This document shows positions 25,390 through 33,950 of a DNA stretch of 64,000 nt, in pieces. The stretch comes from CAVVEQ01 sp963802095 (GTDB lineage: Bacteria > Chloroflexota > Anaerolineae > Anaerolineales > Anaerolineaceae): contig CAWDHI010000001.1 of assembly GCA_963802095.1 (NCBI GenBank), positions 62,001 through 126,000 on the forward strand, written 5' to 3'. Position 1 is the stretch's first letter. Every line of letters begins with the position of its first letter. The notes under the pieces were generated by a model, which saw nothing but the letters and a program-made list of their open reading frames with translations, had not been told where the DNA came from and did no database searches. The position numbers and the translations under genes were made by a program.

Positions 25390-26790
25390 ATGAACAAAGA
25401 AAAACTAAGTACGCCGATTGGTGATTTTGAATTTGTGCTGGATGGTTATCCAACCGAAGAGACCGCTCAAAAGCTGTTTGATGCGCTCGATTTTCAACGT
25501 GCGTGCCAAGCCTACCTGGATTTTATACCGGCAATGTCGATGTATTCATTGCTTGAGGGGCAGGAGAAAGGATTTGGGTGTAAAGAATGTTCTGATCTTG
25601 CTGTTGCCGCTGATTTGCTGGACGCTACACCATATTTTTTGACCGGCAATACAGAAAGCATCTATTTTAGTGGCAATATAGACCTCAAGAAGGATGGCCC
25701 CACGGTTGTTAAGATCCCCCCGCAGGTTTTGGGCATGGCGAACGATGCTTATTTCCGGTACATTGTCGATTTCGGCATGGTTGGCCCGGATAAAGGGCAA
25801 GGGGGAATGTACCTCCTGCTGCCGCCGGATTATGAAGGTGAAGTTCCCGAAGGATATTTTGTGGTTCGTTCGCGCACCTACAAGGTGTGGATTATGGCGC
25901 GTGCCAGCCAACAAATCAGCGGTAAGGGTGAGCAGGCTATAAAATGGTATCGTGATAATTGCGCGGTTTATCCGTTAAAGGATGGACCGAGAAAGCCCAA
26001 TATCATCAACGTAAGCGGTTTACCGGCAGATTCCATCCACCCAAATGATTTCCAGTATTTTATTAACCTGGACAAGATGATCCAATATGAGCCAACTGAA
26101 GCATTTGGATCGGAGCAGCTCGGGTTGTTGAGAGCGCTGGGCATCGAGAAAGGCAAAGCGTTCAACCCCGACGAACGGATGAAAAAGATTCTCAATACAG
26201 CAGCTAAAACAGGTTTGGGGATGGCCCGGGCGATCGCCTATCAGTCACGTGAAGTGGAAACAAAGGTGTACCCGGATCGCAACTGGGAATATATCTTTGT
26301 CGGCGGCAGCCATGAGTTCCTGAAGAATGGCGCCAGAAACCTGGATGCCAGAATCTTGTTTCACTTCACCGCCATATGTGTGACACCGGCGATGGTGCAA
26401 AAAATGATCGGAGCCGGGTCCCAGTATATGGCGGCTTATATCGATGTAAAAGGCGCTCATCTCGACGGCAGCCAAACCTACAAGCTCCACCTTCCGCCTA
26501 ACATCCCCATTAATAACTTTTGGTCTGTGACATTGTATGACCCCCATACGCGCTCATTGTTACAAACCGATCAACCCAAACCAAGTATAAACAGCTATGA
26601 TGAACCTGAACAGAACCATGATGGATCTTGCGATATCTATTTCAGCCCCAGTGCGCCATCAGGGAAGGAAAAGAACTGGATCCAAACAATACCCGGTAAG
26701 GGTTGGTTTACTTACATTCGTTTGTACGGACCGCTGGAACCCTTCTTTGATCAAACCTGGAAACCGGATGATATTGTCAAGATTGGGTAG
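25390..26790 (+). CDS. DUF1254/DUF1214 family protein
   Basis: The 466-residue protein has the DUF1254 part (about residues 40-170, with FYRYIVDFG-like text YFRYIVDFGMVGPDKGQGG) and the DUF1214 part (about 350-460, with NFWSVTLYDPHTRSLLQTDQ and WFTYIRLYGPLEPFFDQTW). Its enzymatic role is not established. No signal peptide is seen, unlike many relatives. AGGAG lies 10 bases before the ATG. Its composition is clearly richer in A+T than the genes on either side, and it sits between two copies of a murE 3' end, so it may have been acquired. Confidence 0.85.
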   Translation: MNKEKLSTPIGDFEFVLDGYPTEETAQKLFDALDFQRACQAYLDFIPAMSMYSLLEGQEKGFGCKECSDLAVAADLLDATPYFLTGNTESIYFSGNIDLKKDGPTVVKIPPQVLGMANDAYFRYIVDFGMVGPDKGQGGMYLLLPPDYEGEVPEGYFVVRSRTYKVWIMARASQQISGKGEQAIKWYRDNCAVYPLKDGPRKPNIINVSGLPADSIHPNDFQYFINLDKMIQYEPTEAFGSEQLGLLRALGIEKGKAFNPDERMKKILNTAAKTGLGMARAIAYQSREVETKVYPDRNWEYIFVGGSHEFLKNGARNLDARILFHFTAICVTPAMVQKMIGAGSQYMAAYIDVKGAHLDGSQTYKLHLPPNIPINNFWSVTLYDPHTRSLLQTDQPKPSINSYDEPEQNHDGSCDIYFSPSAPSGKEKNWIQTIPGKGWFTYIRLYGPLEPFFDQTWKPDDIVKIG

Positions 26791-26824
26791 TTGAATACTT
26801 GGTTTTGGTAGACTATCTAAAATC

Positions 26825-27088
26825 TGCCGCAGTCGCAACGGAAAAAGGTGGGTTGGAGGGGAAGACTTATTACCGAGTGCCGGATCGGGGTGACGCGATC
26901 GTCTGGGGGTGAAGCTGGCGGGGGCAGAGGACCTGGTGATCGCCTGCGGGAAGGGGTACGAACAGAGCATGTGCTTTGGGGTGAACGAGTACCCCTGGAA
27001 TGACCGCACGGCGATGAAGGCAGCCCTGGCGGAGCGGCTGGGGATCAAAGGGGAAGAGATGCCGGATCTACCAACGCACGATAGTTAA
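26825..27088 (+). pseudogene. Second, decayed copy of the murE 3' end
   Basis: This non-coding stretch closely matches 25008-25250. Both copies share GAGCATGTGCTTTGGGG and CGGCGATGAA, and read GTACCCCTGG and GCCCTGGCGGAGCGGCTGGG. By eye about four in five bases agree. It lacks a base near 26901, so no single frame crosses it. It carries a stop (27086-27088) near where the other copy ends. It occupies almost all of the 309-base gap after the DUF1254 gene. Confidence 0.85.
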
Positions 27089-27099
27089 CTATTTAATAT

Positions 27100-27489
27100 T
27101 TATTCAAAAACTATCCAAATAAGATACGACAAGATTGATGAGATGGAAAAAAGGATCCCACTGATCCATACCTTCGGTGTCTCCCGGCATTTCAGGTGAA
27201 ACACGATCGATCCCAGCATCAGCAGCGCGCCGAGGGCGGCAGCATAGACGGTCAATATCGCGTCCCAGCCCAGCGCGCGTGGGAGGACGAGCATCACCGC
27301 GTCGATGACGAGCAGCGCCGAGATCACCGCCAGGATGGTATTTGAATTGGGTCCCATCTTCCGAATGCCGTACTGCAGGGTGGGCTTATCCTGCCGGAAG
27401 GTGTGGATGAAGGCGGAGGAAATGAATTTGATCGCCAGGATGATCTGCAGCGCCCAGGTTATGTAGTCAATAATGTCTCTCCGATACAA
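27100..27489 (-). CDS. Small four-span membrane protein, unknown role
   Basis: This 129-residue protein has four hydrophobic segments, including ITWALQIILAIKFISSAFIH and TILAVISALLVIDAVMLVLP. It resembles the DoxX-like topology in general form only. It starts on TTG with GGAG just upstream and a minus-strand TATAAT about 12 bases before the start. It diverges from the flavodoxin gene. I do not assign a function. Confidence 0.6.
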   Translation of the reverse strand: MYRRDIIDYITWALQIILAIKFISSAFIHTFRQDKPTLQYGIRKMGPNSNTILAVISALLVIDAVMLVLPRALGWDAILTVYAAALGALLMLGSIVFHLKCRETPKVWISGILFSISSILSYLIWIVFE

Positions 27490-27527
27490 TATTCTCCATA
27501 ATTATAGGGGAAAACCTTGCCGCGCAA

Positions 27528-27555
27528 TTGCCCCCGGGGTAGCGGAAGGTATAAT
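27528..27555 (+). promoter_or_regulatory. Promoter of the flavodoxin gene
   Basis: TTGCCC (27528-27533) and TATAAT (27550-27555) with a 16-base spacer. The gene begins at 27586 with GGAGGG upstream. Confidence 0.55.
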
Positions 27556-27585
27556 CCTGTTTATATCTCACGGAGGGATTTTTTT

Positions 27586-28065
27586 ATGAAAGCACTTGTC
27601 ATCTATGATTCGGTCTTCGGCAACACGGAAAAGATCGCGCTGGCTGTGGGTGAAGGCGCAGGCGCGCAGGTGGTGAAGGTGGGCGCGCTCCAGGCTGGCG
27701 CGCTGGCGGGGGTGGAGCTGATGCTGGTGGGCTCGCCCACGCGCGGCTTCCGCCCGACCGAACCCATTCAAAAATTCTTAAAGGGTCTGCCGAAAAATTC
27801 GCTTTCCGGCGTGGCGGTGGGCGGCTTCGATACCCGCATGGACGTGAAAGAGGTCAAGAACAAAGTATTGACCTTTATGGAAGGAATTTTCGGCTACGCC
27901 GCTGAACCGATCGATAAAGCGCTGGTCAAGTGCGGCGGCAGGCAGGCAGCGTCCCCCGCGGGATTCTTTGTGCACGGCTCGGAAGGTCCGCTCTGGGATG
28001 GGGAATTGGAGAGGGCGAAGGAATGGGGGAGGTTGGCAGCCGGGAAGGCTGGGGAGGGTAAGTAG
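27586..28065 (+). CDS. Flavodoxin
   Basis: Flavodoxins carry electrons on FMN at low potential. This 159-residue protein begins MKALVIYDSVFGNTEKIA, where SVFGNTE is the FMN phosphate-binding loop. GSPTRGFRPTEPIQKFL and AVGGFDTRMDV form the flavin-contact loops. The start ATG has CGGAGGG 8 bases upstream; an in-frame start 23 codons earlier lacks such a site. The pattern fits the flavodoxin/MioC-type family, so the partner is unknown. Confidence 0.9.
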   Translation: MKALVIYDSVFGNTEKIALAVGEGAGAQVVKVGALQAGALAGVELMLVGSPTRGFRPTEPIQKFLKGLPKNSLSGVAVGGFDTRMDVKEVKNKVLTFMEGIFGYAAEPIDKALVKCGGRQAASPAGFFVHGSEGPLWDGELERAKEWGRLAAGKAGEGK

Positions 28066-28142
28066 TTAAGGGGTTGAGGAGAAGAATTGTGTAATGGTTC
28101 GGTGGTTGAATGATTGGAGTGGTTGAATAGTTGAGAGGGAAG

Positions 28143-28173
28143 AGAAGAGGCTGGGTTATACCCAGCCTCTTCT
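28143..28173. terminator. Bidirectional terminator between flavodoxin and pnp
   Basis: AGAAGAGGCTGGG (28143-28155) pairs perfectly over 13 bases with CCCAGCCTCTTCT (28161-28173) around TTATA. It lies between two converging genes. The T-tracts are short, so strength is uncertain. Confidence 0.75.
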
Positions 28174-28185
28174 TTGTTCTAAGTT

Positions 28186-30426
28186 TTAGCGCCGGTTGTT
28201 GCTGTAACCGCCGCGGCTGCTGCCGCCGCGATCACCACCGCCGCCGCGGTTGTTATATCCGCCGCGTCCGCCGCTGGAAGGGCGCCCACCGGAGGGCTTG
28301 CCCCCGCGGTCCTTCTCCATGGCTTCCTCGGCCGTCCAGCCTTCCAGGACTGCCTGGCGGGAAAGACGGACTTTGCCGCCCTCGTCGATGTTGGTGACCA
28401 TCACGGTCAGCTCATCGCCCAGGGAGCAGATATCCTCCACCTTGTTCACCCGCTCGGAATCCAGCTGGCTGATGTGGACCATGCCATCCAGCCCGGGCAG
28501 GATCTCGACGAAGGCGCCGAAATCAGCCACGCGGGTGACCTTGCCGGTATAGATGCGCCCGATCTGGGGGGTCTCGGTGAGGGCTTCGATGCGCTCGCGG
28601 GCAGCGGCTTCATCCTTGCCGTCAATGGCGGCGATGAAGACCGTGCCGTCGTCGTCGATATCGATCTTGGTATGGGTCTCTTCCTGGAGGGCGCGGATCA
28701 TCTTGCCGCCGGGACCAATGATAGCGCCAATCTTATCCACCGGGATCTTGACCGTGGTGATGCGCGGGGCGTGCGGCTTGAGCTCGGAGCGCGGGGCGGG
28801 GATCACATCCAGCATCTTGCCCAGGATGGATAGCCTTGCTTCCTTGGCTTGAGCGAGGGCTTTCTTCATGATCTCGGCGGTGATGCCCTTGATCTTGATA
28901 TCCATCTGCAGGGCGGTGATGCCTTCGCGCGTGCCGGCCACCTTGAAATCCATGTCGCCCAGGTGATCCTCGGCGCCCTGGATATCGGTGAGCACCACGA
29001 AGCGCTCGCCTTCCTTGACCAGTCCCATGGCCACACCGGCCACCGGGGCTTTGATCGGCACACCCGTGTCCATCAGGGCTAGGGTGGAACCGCAAACGGA
29101 GGCCATCGAGGAGGAGCCATTGGAGGAAAGCACCTCGGAGACCAGGCGCATGGTGTAGGGGAAATCCTTTTCATCGGGGATGACCGGGATGAGGGCACGC
29201 TCGGCGAGCGCGCCGTGGCCGATCTCGCGCCGGGATTGCCCACGCAGCATCTTCACCTCGCCGGTGGAGTAGGGCGGGAAATTATAGTGGTGGATATAAC
29301 GCTTCGACTCAACGGGGGAGAGGGTGTCGATCTCCTGGGCTTCCTTGGGGGTGCCAAGGGTGGCCAGGGTGAGCACCTGGGTCTCGCCGCGGGTGAAGAG
29401 CCCGGAGCCGTGGGCGCGCGGGCTGATATTCACCTCGCACCAGATCGGGCGGATCTCGGTCAGTCCGCGCCCATCGGGGCGCAGGTTGCGGTCCAGAATA
29501 CGGGCGCGAACAACCTGCTTGTAAACTTCATGGTAGGCTGCGCGCAGGGGTTCCACGCGGGTTTCATCCCCGGCGGCCATTTCCTCCACCAGGCGGTCTT
29601 CCAGCTCATCGATGGCTGCATAATTATCAGCCTTGCCAGTGTGCTGGTCGTGGATCTTATCCAGATCGATTGCGGCCTGATCCTGCATGGCCTTCACCAG
29701 GTCGGCTTCCAGTGGGAAGAGTTGAACTTCGCGCTTGGGCTTGCCGATTTCGGCAGCCATTTTTTCCTGCAGGACGATGATGGGCTGCATCGATTCGTGA
29801 CCGAAAAGCAAAGCCTCGACCATCACTTCTTCAGAAACTTCCTTGGCGCCGGATTCCACCATCAGGATGGCATCCTTGGTGCCTGCCATGCGCAGATCGA
29901 GGTCGGAATCCTCCATCTCAGCAAAGGAAGGGTTGGCCACAAGCTTACCCTCGATGCGTCCCACACGAACTGCGCCAACCGGTCCACCCCAGGGGATATC
30001 GGAGATCATCAGCGCGGCCGAGGCGGCGTTGATGGCCAGGATATCGAGGGGGTTTTCCACATCCGCGGAAAGCGAGAACATGACCACCTGCACCTCGTTG
30101 CGCATATCCTGCTGGAAGAGCGGGCGGAGGGGACGGTCGGTGAGACGGGCAATGAGGATGGCTTCTTCGGAAGGGCGGCCTTCGCGGCGGAAGAAGGAAC
30201 CGGGGATGCGTCCGCCGGCGTACATACGCTCTTCATATTCGATGGTGAGCGGGAAGAAATCCTGCCCTTCCCGGGGATTTTTGCCCATGGTTGCAGCGGC
30301 GAATACAATGGTATCCCCCAGCCGCACGGTAACGGATCCACCCGCCTGTTGGGCGAGCTTCCCCGTTTCGATAACGACAGATTTGCCGCCGATTTCGGTG
30401 GCATATTGCTTTGATTCAGGTTGCAT
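28186..30426 (-). CDS. pnp: Polynucleotide phosphorylase
   Basis: PNPase degrades RNA from the 3' end using phosphate. The 746-residue protein has two RNase PH domains (about 10-230 and 320-550), a KH domain with GPGGKMIRALQEETHTKIDI near residue 585, and an S1 domain with VADFGAFVEILPGLDGMVHI near 650. The tail after residue 705 is low-complexity, made of Gly, Arg, Ser and Asn (RGG-like). It lies downstream of rpsO, as in many bacteria. GGGAG precedes the start. Confidence 0.97.
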   Translation of the reverse strand: MQPESKQYATEIGGKSVVIETGKLAQQAGGSVTVRLGDTIVFAAATMGKNPREGQDFFPLTIEYEERMYAGGRIPGSFFRREGRPSEEAILIARLTDRPLRPLFQQDMRNEVQVVMFSLSADVENPLDILAINAASAALMISDIPWGGPVGAVRVGRIEGKLVANPSFAEMEDSDLDLRMAGTKDAILMVESGAKEVSEEVMVEALLFGHESMQPIIVLQEKMAAEIGKPKREVQLFPLEADLVKAMQDQAAIDLDKIHDQHTGKADNYAAIDELEDRLVEEMAAGDETRVEPLRAAYHEVYKQVVRARILDRNLRPDGRGLTEIRPIWCEVNISPRAHGSGLFTRGETQVLTLATLGTPKEAQEIDTLSPVESKRYIHHYNFPPYSTGEVKMLRGQSRREIGHGALAERALIPVIPDEKDFPYTMRLVSEVLSSNGSSSMASVCGSTLALMDTGVPIKAPVAGVAMGLVKEGERFVVLTDIQGAEDHLGDMDFKVAGTREGITALQMDIKIKGITAEIMKKALAQAKEARLSILGKMLDVIPAPRSELKPHAPRITTVKIPVDKIGAIIGPGGKMIRALQEETHTKIDIDDDGTVFIAAIDGKDEAAARERIEALTETPQIGRIYTGKVTRVADFGAFVEILPGLDGMVHISQLDSERVNKVEDICSLGDELTVMVTNIDEGGKVRLSRQAVLEGWTAEEAMEKDRGGKPSGGRPSSGGRGGYNNRGGGGDRGGSSRGGYSNNRR

Positions 30427-30568
30427 TATAGCGAACTCCCTTTTTTGTTTCCCACCTGGTCAGGGACTGAGGGCTGTTCTGGATGGATCTCTCGGAAGGA
30501 TCCAGACCGGCTTTCAATTCCCGACCTGCGGGCCATAAATATTGCGCACTTATCGTCGATTGAAACGA

Positions 30569-30594
30569 GTAGATGGAAGTGCTTAACCATCTAC
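30569..30594 (-). other. Hairpin in the rpsO-pnp gap
   Basis: GTAGATGG (30569-30576) pairs with CCATCTAC (30587-30594). A second, weaker stem TCTGGAT/ATCCAGA lies at 30478-30484 and 30500-30506. In E. coli this junction holds RNase III and terminator hairpins that control pnp. These could act similarly but this is untested. Confidence 0.35.
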
Positions 30595-30611
30595 CCGTTG
30601 GAAAGCCTTTC

Positions 30612-30881
30612 TTACTTGTGGCGGAGGCTCAACCGTTCGGTGATCTCCATGAAGCGGTTGAAATCCTTCTTTTTGAGGTAAGCCAGAAGGCGGCGGCGGT
30701 GACCGACCATCTTGAGCAGGCCGCGGCGCGAGGATTCGTCGTGCTTATTCGCGCGCAGGTGTTCGGTGAGCGTGGTGATGCGGTTGGTGAGGATGGCGAT
30801 CTGTACCTCAGGTGACCCGGTATCGCCTTCGTGCTGACCAAAATCGGTAATGAGCTTTCCCTTGGTTTCCTTCGTAATCAT
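30612..30881 (-). CDS. rpsO: 30S ribosomal protein S15
   Basis: S15 (89 residues, usual length) binds the central domain of 16S rRNA. The text GQHEGDTGSPEVQIAILTNR, the middle NKHDESSRRGLLKMVGHRRRL, and LAYLKKKDFNRFMEI are typical. The start has TAGGAG upstream. It precedes pnp on the same strand. A leader of about 80 bases follows the -10 box. Confidence 0.98.
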   Translation of the reverse strand: MITKETKGKLITDFGQHEGDTGSPEVQIAILTNRITTLTEHLRANKHDESSRRGLLKMVGHRRRLLAYLKKKDFNRFMEITERLSLRHK

Positions 30882-30960
30882 GACTTCTGCATTCTCCTAG
30901 AATAATTTGCGCAGGTCTCCATACCCGCAGCATCACCACAGGCAGGACCAGTCGAACGGT

Positions 30961-30966
30961 ATTATA
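30961..30966 (-). promoter_or_regulatory. -10 box for rpsO
   Basis: TATAAT on the minus strand, about 80 bases before the rpsO start. No convincing -35 is present. The leader contains short complementary runs and may hold an S15 control site. Confidence 0.45.
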
Positions 30967-31033
30967 ACAGGTTTCCCCTGGCCGGGCAGGGAGAAAAATC
31001 GAGTATCCGGTGAGAGCCGGATGCGGCGAAGCC

Positions 31034-31870
31034 TTAACCCGAGGGTGATTCACCCGTATCCCAGGTCGGGGAGGATGTACGAATAAGGGGACGCAGGGAA
31101 GCCTGGGTTTCGGCGGGTAGATCGGGGAGCAGTCGGCGGGTGAACCGCAGGAGAGCGGGCGAAGGATCGGCTTCCAGGAATTTCCGCAGGTAGGAGCGTG
31201 TTTCCACCGGGGAGATGCCATTGATCTGTAGCAGAACATCGTGGAGGGTTGGCATCACCGCTGCAGGCGGATCGATGACCAGCGGTTCCAACATGTTGAA
31301 AAGGCGCGGCAGGTATTTCAACCCTGTTTCCGCCAGGAAAGGCTCAAGTGCCTGCAACCCGAGGATAACCTTCTGCGGATCGGGTGTGATCAGAAAATCT
31401 GCCGCGAAAGCCAGCCAGGTGTTTGGCTCTGTAGTGCGAATGGTTGATCCGCCGGTTGAAAAAAGCAAGCGTAGAAGCCCTTGGTCGAGCGCCGGGTCGC
31501 ACCATCGCCTCAACCGGTCCATCACATCCTGGCGGTAGTCGATTGGTACTTTACCCAGCAGGAAGACAGCGATCTCGCACATTTCCAGGATCTGAGTTTC
31601 CCAGAGCTTATCGATGTTGTTCAGGCAGTGTATGGGATCAGCTCCCCCCACCATGCCTAGTTGGAGCTCCAACTGCTGCATCACCAGGGGGGGGACGTTG
31701 TAGGCAGAAAGCCGGCTGCGATGACCCACATTGGTTCCGGGACGATAGGCGCGATTGCCGTAGAGCTCCAGCAGGGAATCCAGCCCGCTCGCGAACTCAG
31801 CGGGATCATCGAACGATTCCGCCAAGCGGGTGGTTTGGATCCTCAGGCGGGCTAACTGAACCGCGGGCAT
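31034..31870 (-). CDS. Hypothetical helical protein
   Basis: I do not recognise this 278-residue protein. It is alpha-helical in pattern, without signal peptide or membrane spans, and several parts such as MPTLHDVLLQINGISPVETR look like HEAT-type repeats. It begins MPAVQLARLRIQTTRLAESF with AGGA before the ATG. It lies between proS and rpsO on the same strand and could be co-transcribed with either. A scaffold role is a guess. Confidence 0.6.
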   Translation of the reverse strand: MPAVQLARLRIQTTRLAESFDDPAEFASGLDSLLELYGNRAYRPGTNVGHRSRLSAYNVPPLVMQQLELQLGMVGGADPIHCLNNIDKLWETQILEMCEIAVFLLGKVPIDYRQDVMDRLRRWCDPALDQGLLRLLFSTGGSTIRTTEPNTWLAFAADFLITPDPQKVILGLQALEPFLAETGLKYLPRLFNMLEPLVIDPPAAVMPTLHDVLLQINGISPVETRSYLRKFLEADPSPALLRFTRRLLPDLPAETQASLRPLIRTSSPTWDTGESPSG

Positions 31871-31897
31871 GGGATCTATCCTGTTTGAATAAGAGAA

Positions 31898-33331
31898 TTA
31901 ATACGCTTTAGCGAAGTATGCTTTATCGCTGGCAGGCTGGCCGCAGACGATGCATTTTCCAGAAGGAACCTGCTGGTTCATGGGGATGCAGCGGGTGGTG
32001 GCCTTGGTGTCCTCCTTGACCTTCGCCTCACAATCCCTACTGCCGCACCAATAGGAGTATGCCCAACCAGTTTGCACCGTATCCTTCAGGGCTTCGTAAT
32101 CCGCGGGGTCTGTGATATGCGCCTCGCGAAAGGCGAGCGCGCGGTCGTAGAGCGCCTGCTGGATCTCAGTGAGCAGCGCGGTAACCTGCGCGGCGATCCC
32201 GGCCTGGGGGACAAAAGATTTACCTTCCCGTCCGGGCCTATCGCGGCGGGCAAGCGCGACGCTTCCCTTTTCCACGTCCTTGGGACCTACTTCGATCCGC
32301 AGGGGCACCCCGCGCATTTCCCAATCGTTGAATTTGAATCCGGGGGTGACCTCGGAACGATCATCCACTTTTATTCGAATCCCAGCAAGCTCCGCAGCGA
32401 TCTGATTTACAACCGGCATCACCTGGGATTTTTCTTCATCGTTCTTAAAAATGGGCACGATCACGACCTGGATGGGAGCGAGGCGGGGTGGGAAGATCAA
32501 CCCCTGGTCGTCGCCGTGGGTCATGATGATGGCACCGATCAGGCGGGTGGAAACCCCCCAGGAGGTTGTCCAGCAGTATTGCAGCTCGTTATTTACATCG
32601 AGGTACTGGATATTGAAGGCTTTGGCGAAGTTCTGTCCCAGGTTGTGGGAGGTGCCCGATTGCAACGCCTTGGTATCCCCCATCATTGCTTCGATGGAGT
32701 AGGATGCTGCCGCGCCGGCAAATTTCTCAACATCGCTCTTGCGCCCGCGGATCACCGGGATGGCTGCATCCTCTTCAGCGAAGGCAGCGTAGGTATCCAG
32801 CATGCGGATCGTTTCTTCCTGGGCTTCCTCCGCGGTGGCGTGGGCGGTGTGGCCTTCCTGCCAATAGAACTCGAGTGTGCGCAGAAAGAGCCGCGTGCGC
32901 ATTTCCCAGCGGATCACATTCGCCCACTGGTTGATAAGCACCGGCAGGTCCCGGTAGGATTTGATCCATTTGGAGTACATGTACCCGATGATGGTCTCCG
33001 AGGTGGGGCGGATGACCAGGGGTTCCTCCAGTTCCTGCCCTCCTCCAATCGTGACGACTGCGAGCTCGGGAGAAAATCCCTCCACGTGTTCTTTCTCTTT
33101 TTCCAGGAAGGACTTGGGGATAAGCAGGGGAAAAGCAGCGTTGACGTGACCGGTGGCTTTGAAGCGCCTATCCAGGCTCTGTTGAATGTTCTCCCAAAGC
33201 GCCCAGCCGTAGGGCCTGACAACCATGCAACCGCGCACTGGGGCGTAATCTGCCAGTTCAGCTCGCTGGATCAGTTGGTTGTACCATTCGGAATAATTCT
33301 CACTACGGGTGGGCAGTTTATCTGTGCTCAT
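31898..33331 (-). CDS. proS: Prolyl-tRNA synthetase, short (archaeal/eukaryotic-like) type
   Basis: This class II synthetase charges tRNA-Pro. The 477-residue protein has motif 2-like VIRWEMRTRLFLRTLEFYWQEGH, motif 1-like text with RGCMVVRPYGWALWENIQ, and motif 3-like SWGVSTRLIGAIIMTHGDDQ. A C-terminal zinc region has CGSRDCE and CIVCGQ. It lacks the editing insertion of the long bacterial form and ends in Tyr (KAY), a mark of the short type. Catalytic His/Arg residues appear intact. Confidence 0.96.
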   Translation of the reverse strand: MSTDKLPTRSENYSEWYNQLIQRAELADYAPVRGCMVVRPYGWALWENIQQSLDRRFKATGHVNAAFPLLIPKSFLEKEKEHVEGFSPELAVVTIGGGQELEEPLVIRPTSETIIGYMYSKWIKSYRDLPVLINQWANVIRWEMRTRLFLRTLEFYWQEGHTAHATAEEAQEETIRMLDTYAAFAEEDAAIPVIRGRKSDVEKFAGAAASYSIEAMMGDTKALQSGTSHNLGQNFAKAFNIQYLDVNNELQYCWTTSWGVSTRLIGAIIMTHGDDQGLIFPPRLAPIQVVIVPIFKNDEEKSQVMPVVNQIAAELAGIRIKVDDRSEVTPGFKFNDWEMRGVPLRIEVGPKDVEKGSVALARRDRPGREGKSFVPQAGIAAQVTALLTEIQQALYDRALAFREAHITDPADYEALKDTVQTGWAYSYWCGSRDCEAKVKEDTKATTRCIPMNQQVPSGKCIVCGQPASDKAYFAKAY

Positions 33332-33388
33332 TTATCTGAATTGCTTTCTTTAAAAAGGATGATAAGCCCCGATTATAGCAGGAACGGG

Positions 33389-33934
33389 TTATTTTTCTGC
33401 GAGGAGCTTCTGGATGAGCGGCAGGGCGGTGAGGTGATCGGGGGCGAAGAGCAGCCGCTCCCAATCCGGTTCGGGAGCATAGATCCCGGAAAGCTGGTGA
33501 TATTTCGAGATGGTCTCCCGCCAGCCTTCGCCGATCAGCACAAGGGGTTTCGCAGGGATTGCGGAGATGATCATCAAGTTCCACATCACCGCCAGCTCCG
33601 CTAGTGTGCCAGGTCCGCCAGGTAGGGCGATGGCGGCATCACACTGCCTGATCAAATACCCGATCCTATCCATCAGGCTGGGCAGGCGGATCTCCTCAAG
33701 CACCCAGGGGTTCACCCGCAGTGGCCGCCAGGTTTCAATCTCCTCACAACTGACGCCGATGACATGCCCGCCGGTTTCGTTTGCGCCACGAGAAACGGCT
33801 TCCATCGTCCCGGTGTAGCCGCCGGTCATCACCTGGAAACCAGCTTGGGCGATTTTTTCTCCAAGCTGCCTGGCATTTTCGTATTCCGGGCTTCCGGGTT
33901 TGGGATGTGCTCCGCCAAAGACTGTGATGATCAT
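33389..33934 (-). CDS. LOG-family nucleotide-binding protein
   Basis: This 181-residue protein has a Rossmann-like fold and the signature PGGPGTLAELAVMWNL near residue 105, preceded by GGYTGTMEAVSRGANETGG. It matches the LOG/TIGR00725 group. Some members release the ribosyl phosphate from cytokinin or AMP-like nucleotides, others have no known activity. GAGG lies before the ATG. It is read with the proS cluster. The exact substrate cannot be read from sequence. Confidence 0.85.
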   Translation of the reverse strand: MIITVFGGAHPKPGSPEYENARQLGEKIAQAGFQVMTGGYTGTMEAVSRGANETGGHVIGVSCEEIETWRPLRVNPWVLEEIRLPSLMDRIGYLIRQCDAAIALPGGPGTLAELAVMWNLMIISAIPAKPLVLIGEGWRETISKYHQLSGIYAPEPDWERLLFAPDHLTALPLIQKLLAEK

Positions 33935-33950
33935 GATTACCTCGGATATT

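Noticed and set aside
28102..28128. GTGGTTGAAT repeated twice with a 17-base offset
   Set aside because: Low-complexity TTGA-rich stretch between converging genes, and the two copies are too short for a mobile element or array.
29215..30414. Open frame antisense to pnp (399 codons)
   Set aside because: pnp is certain from its domains; the antisense product has biased His/Gly/Ala content and no start signal.
32072..33604. Long open frame antisense to proS (510 codons)
   Set aside because: Shadow of a high-GC coding gene. It crosses the proS start and the neighbouring LOG gene and has no recognisable domain.
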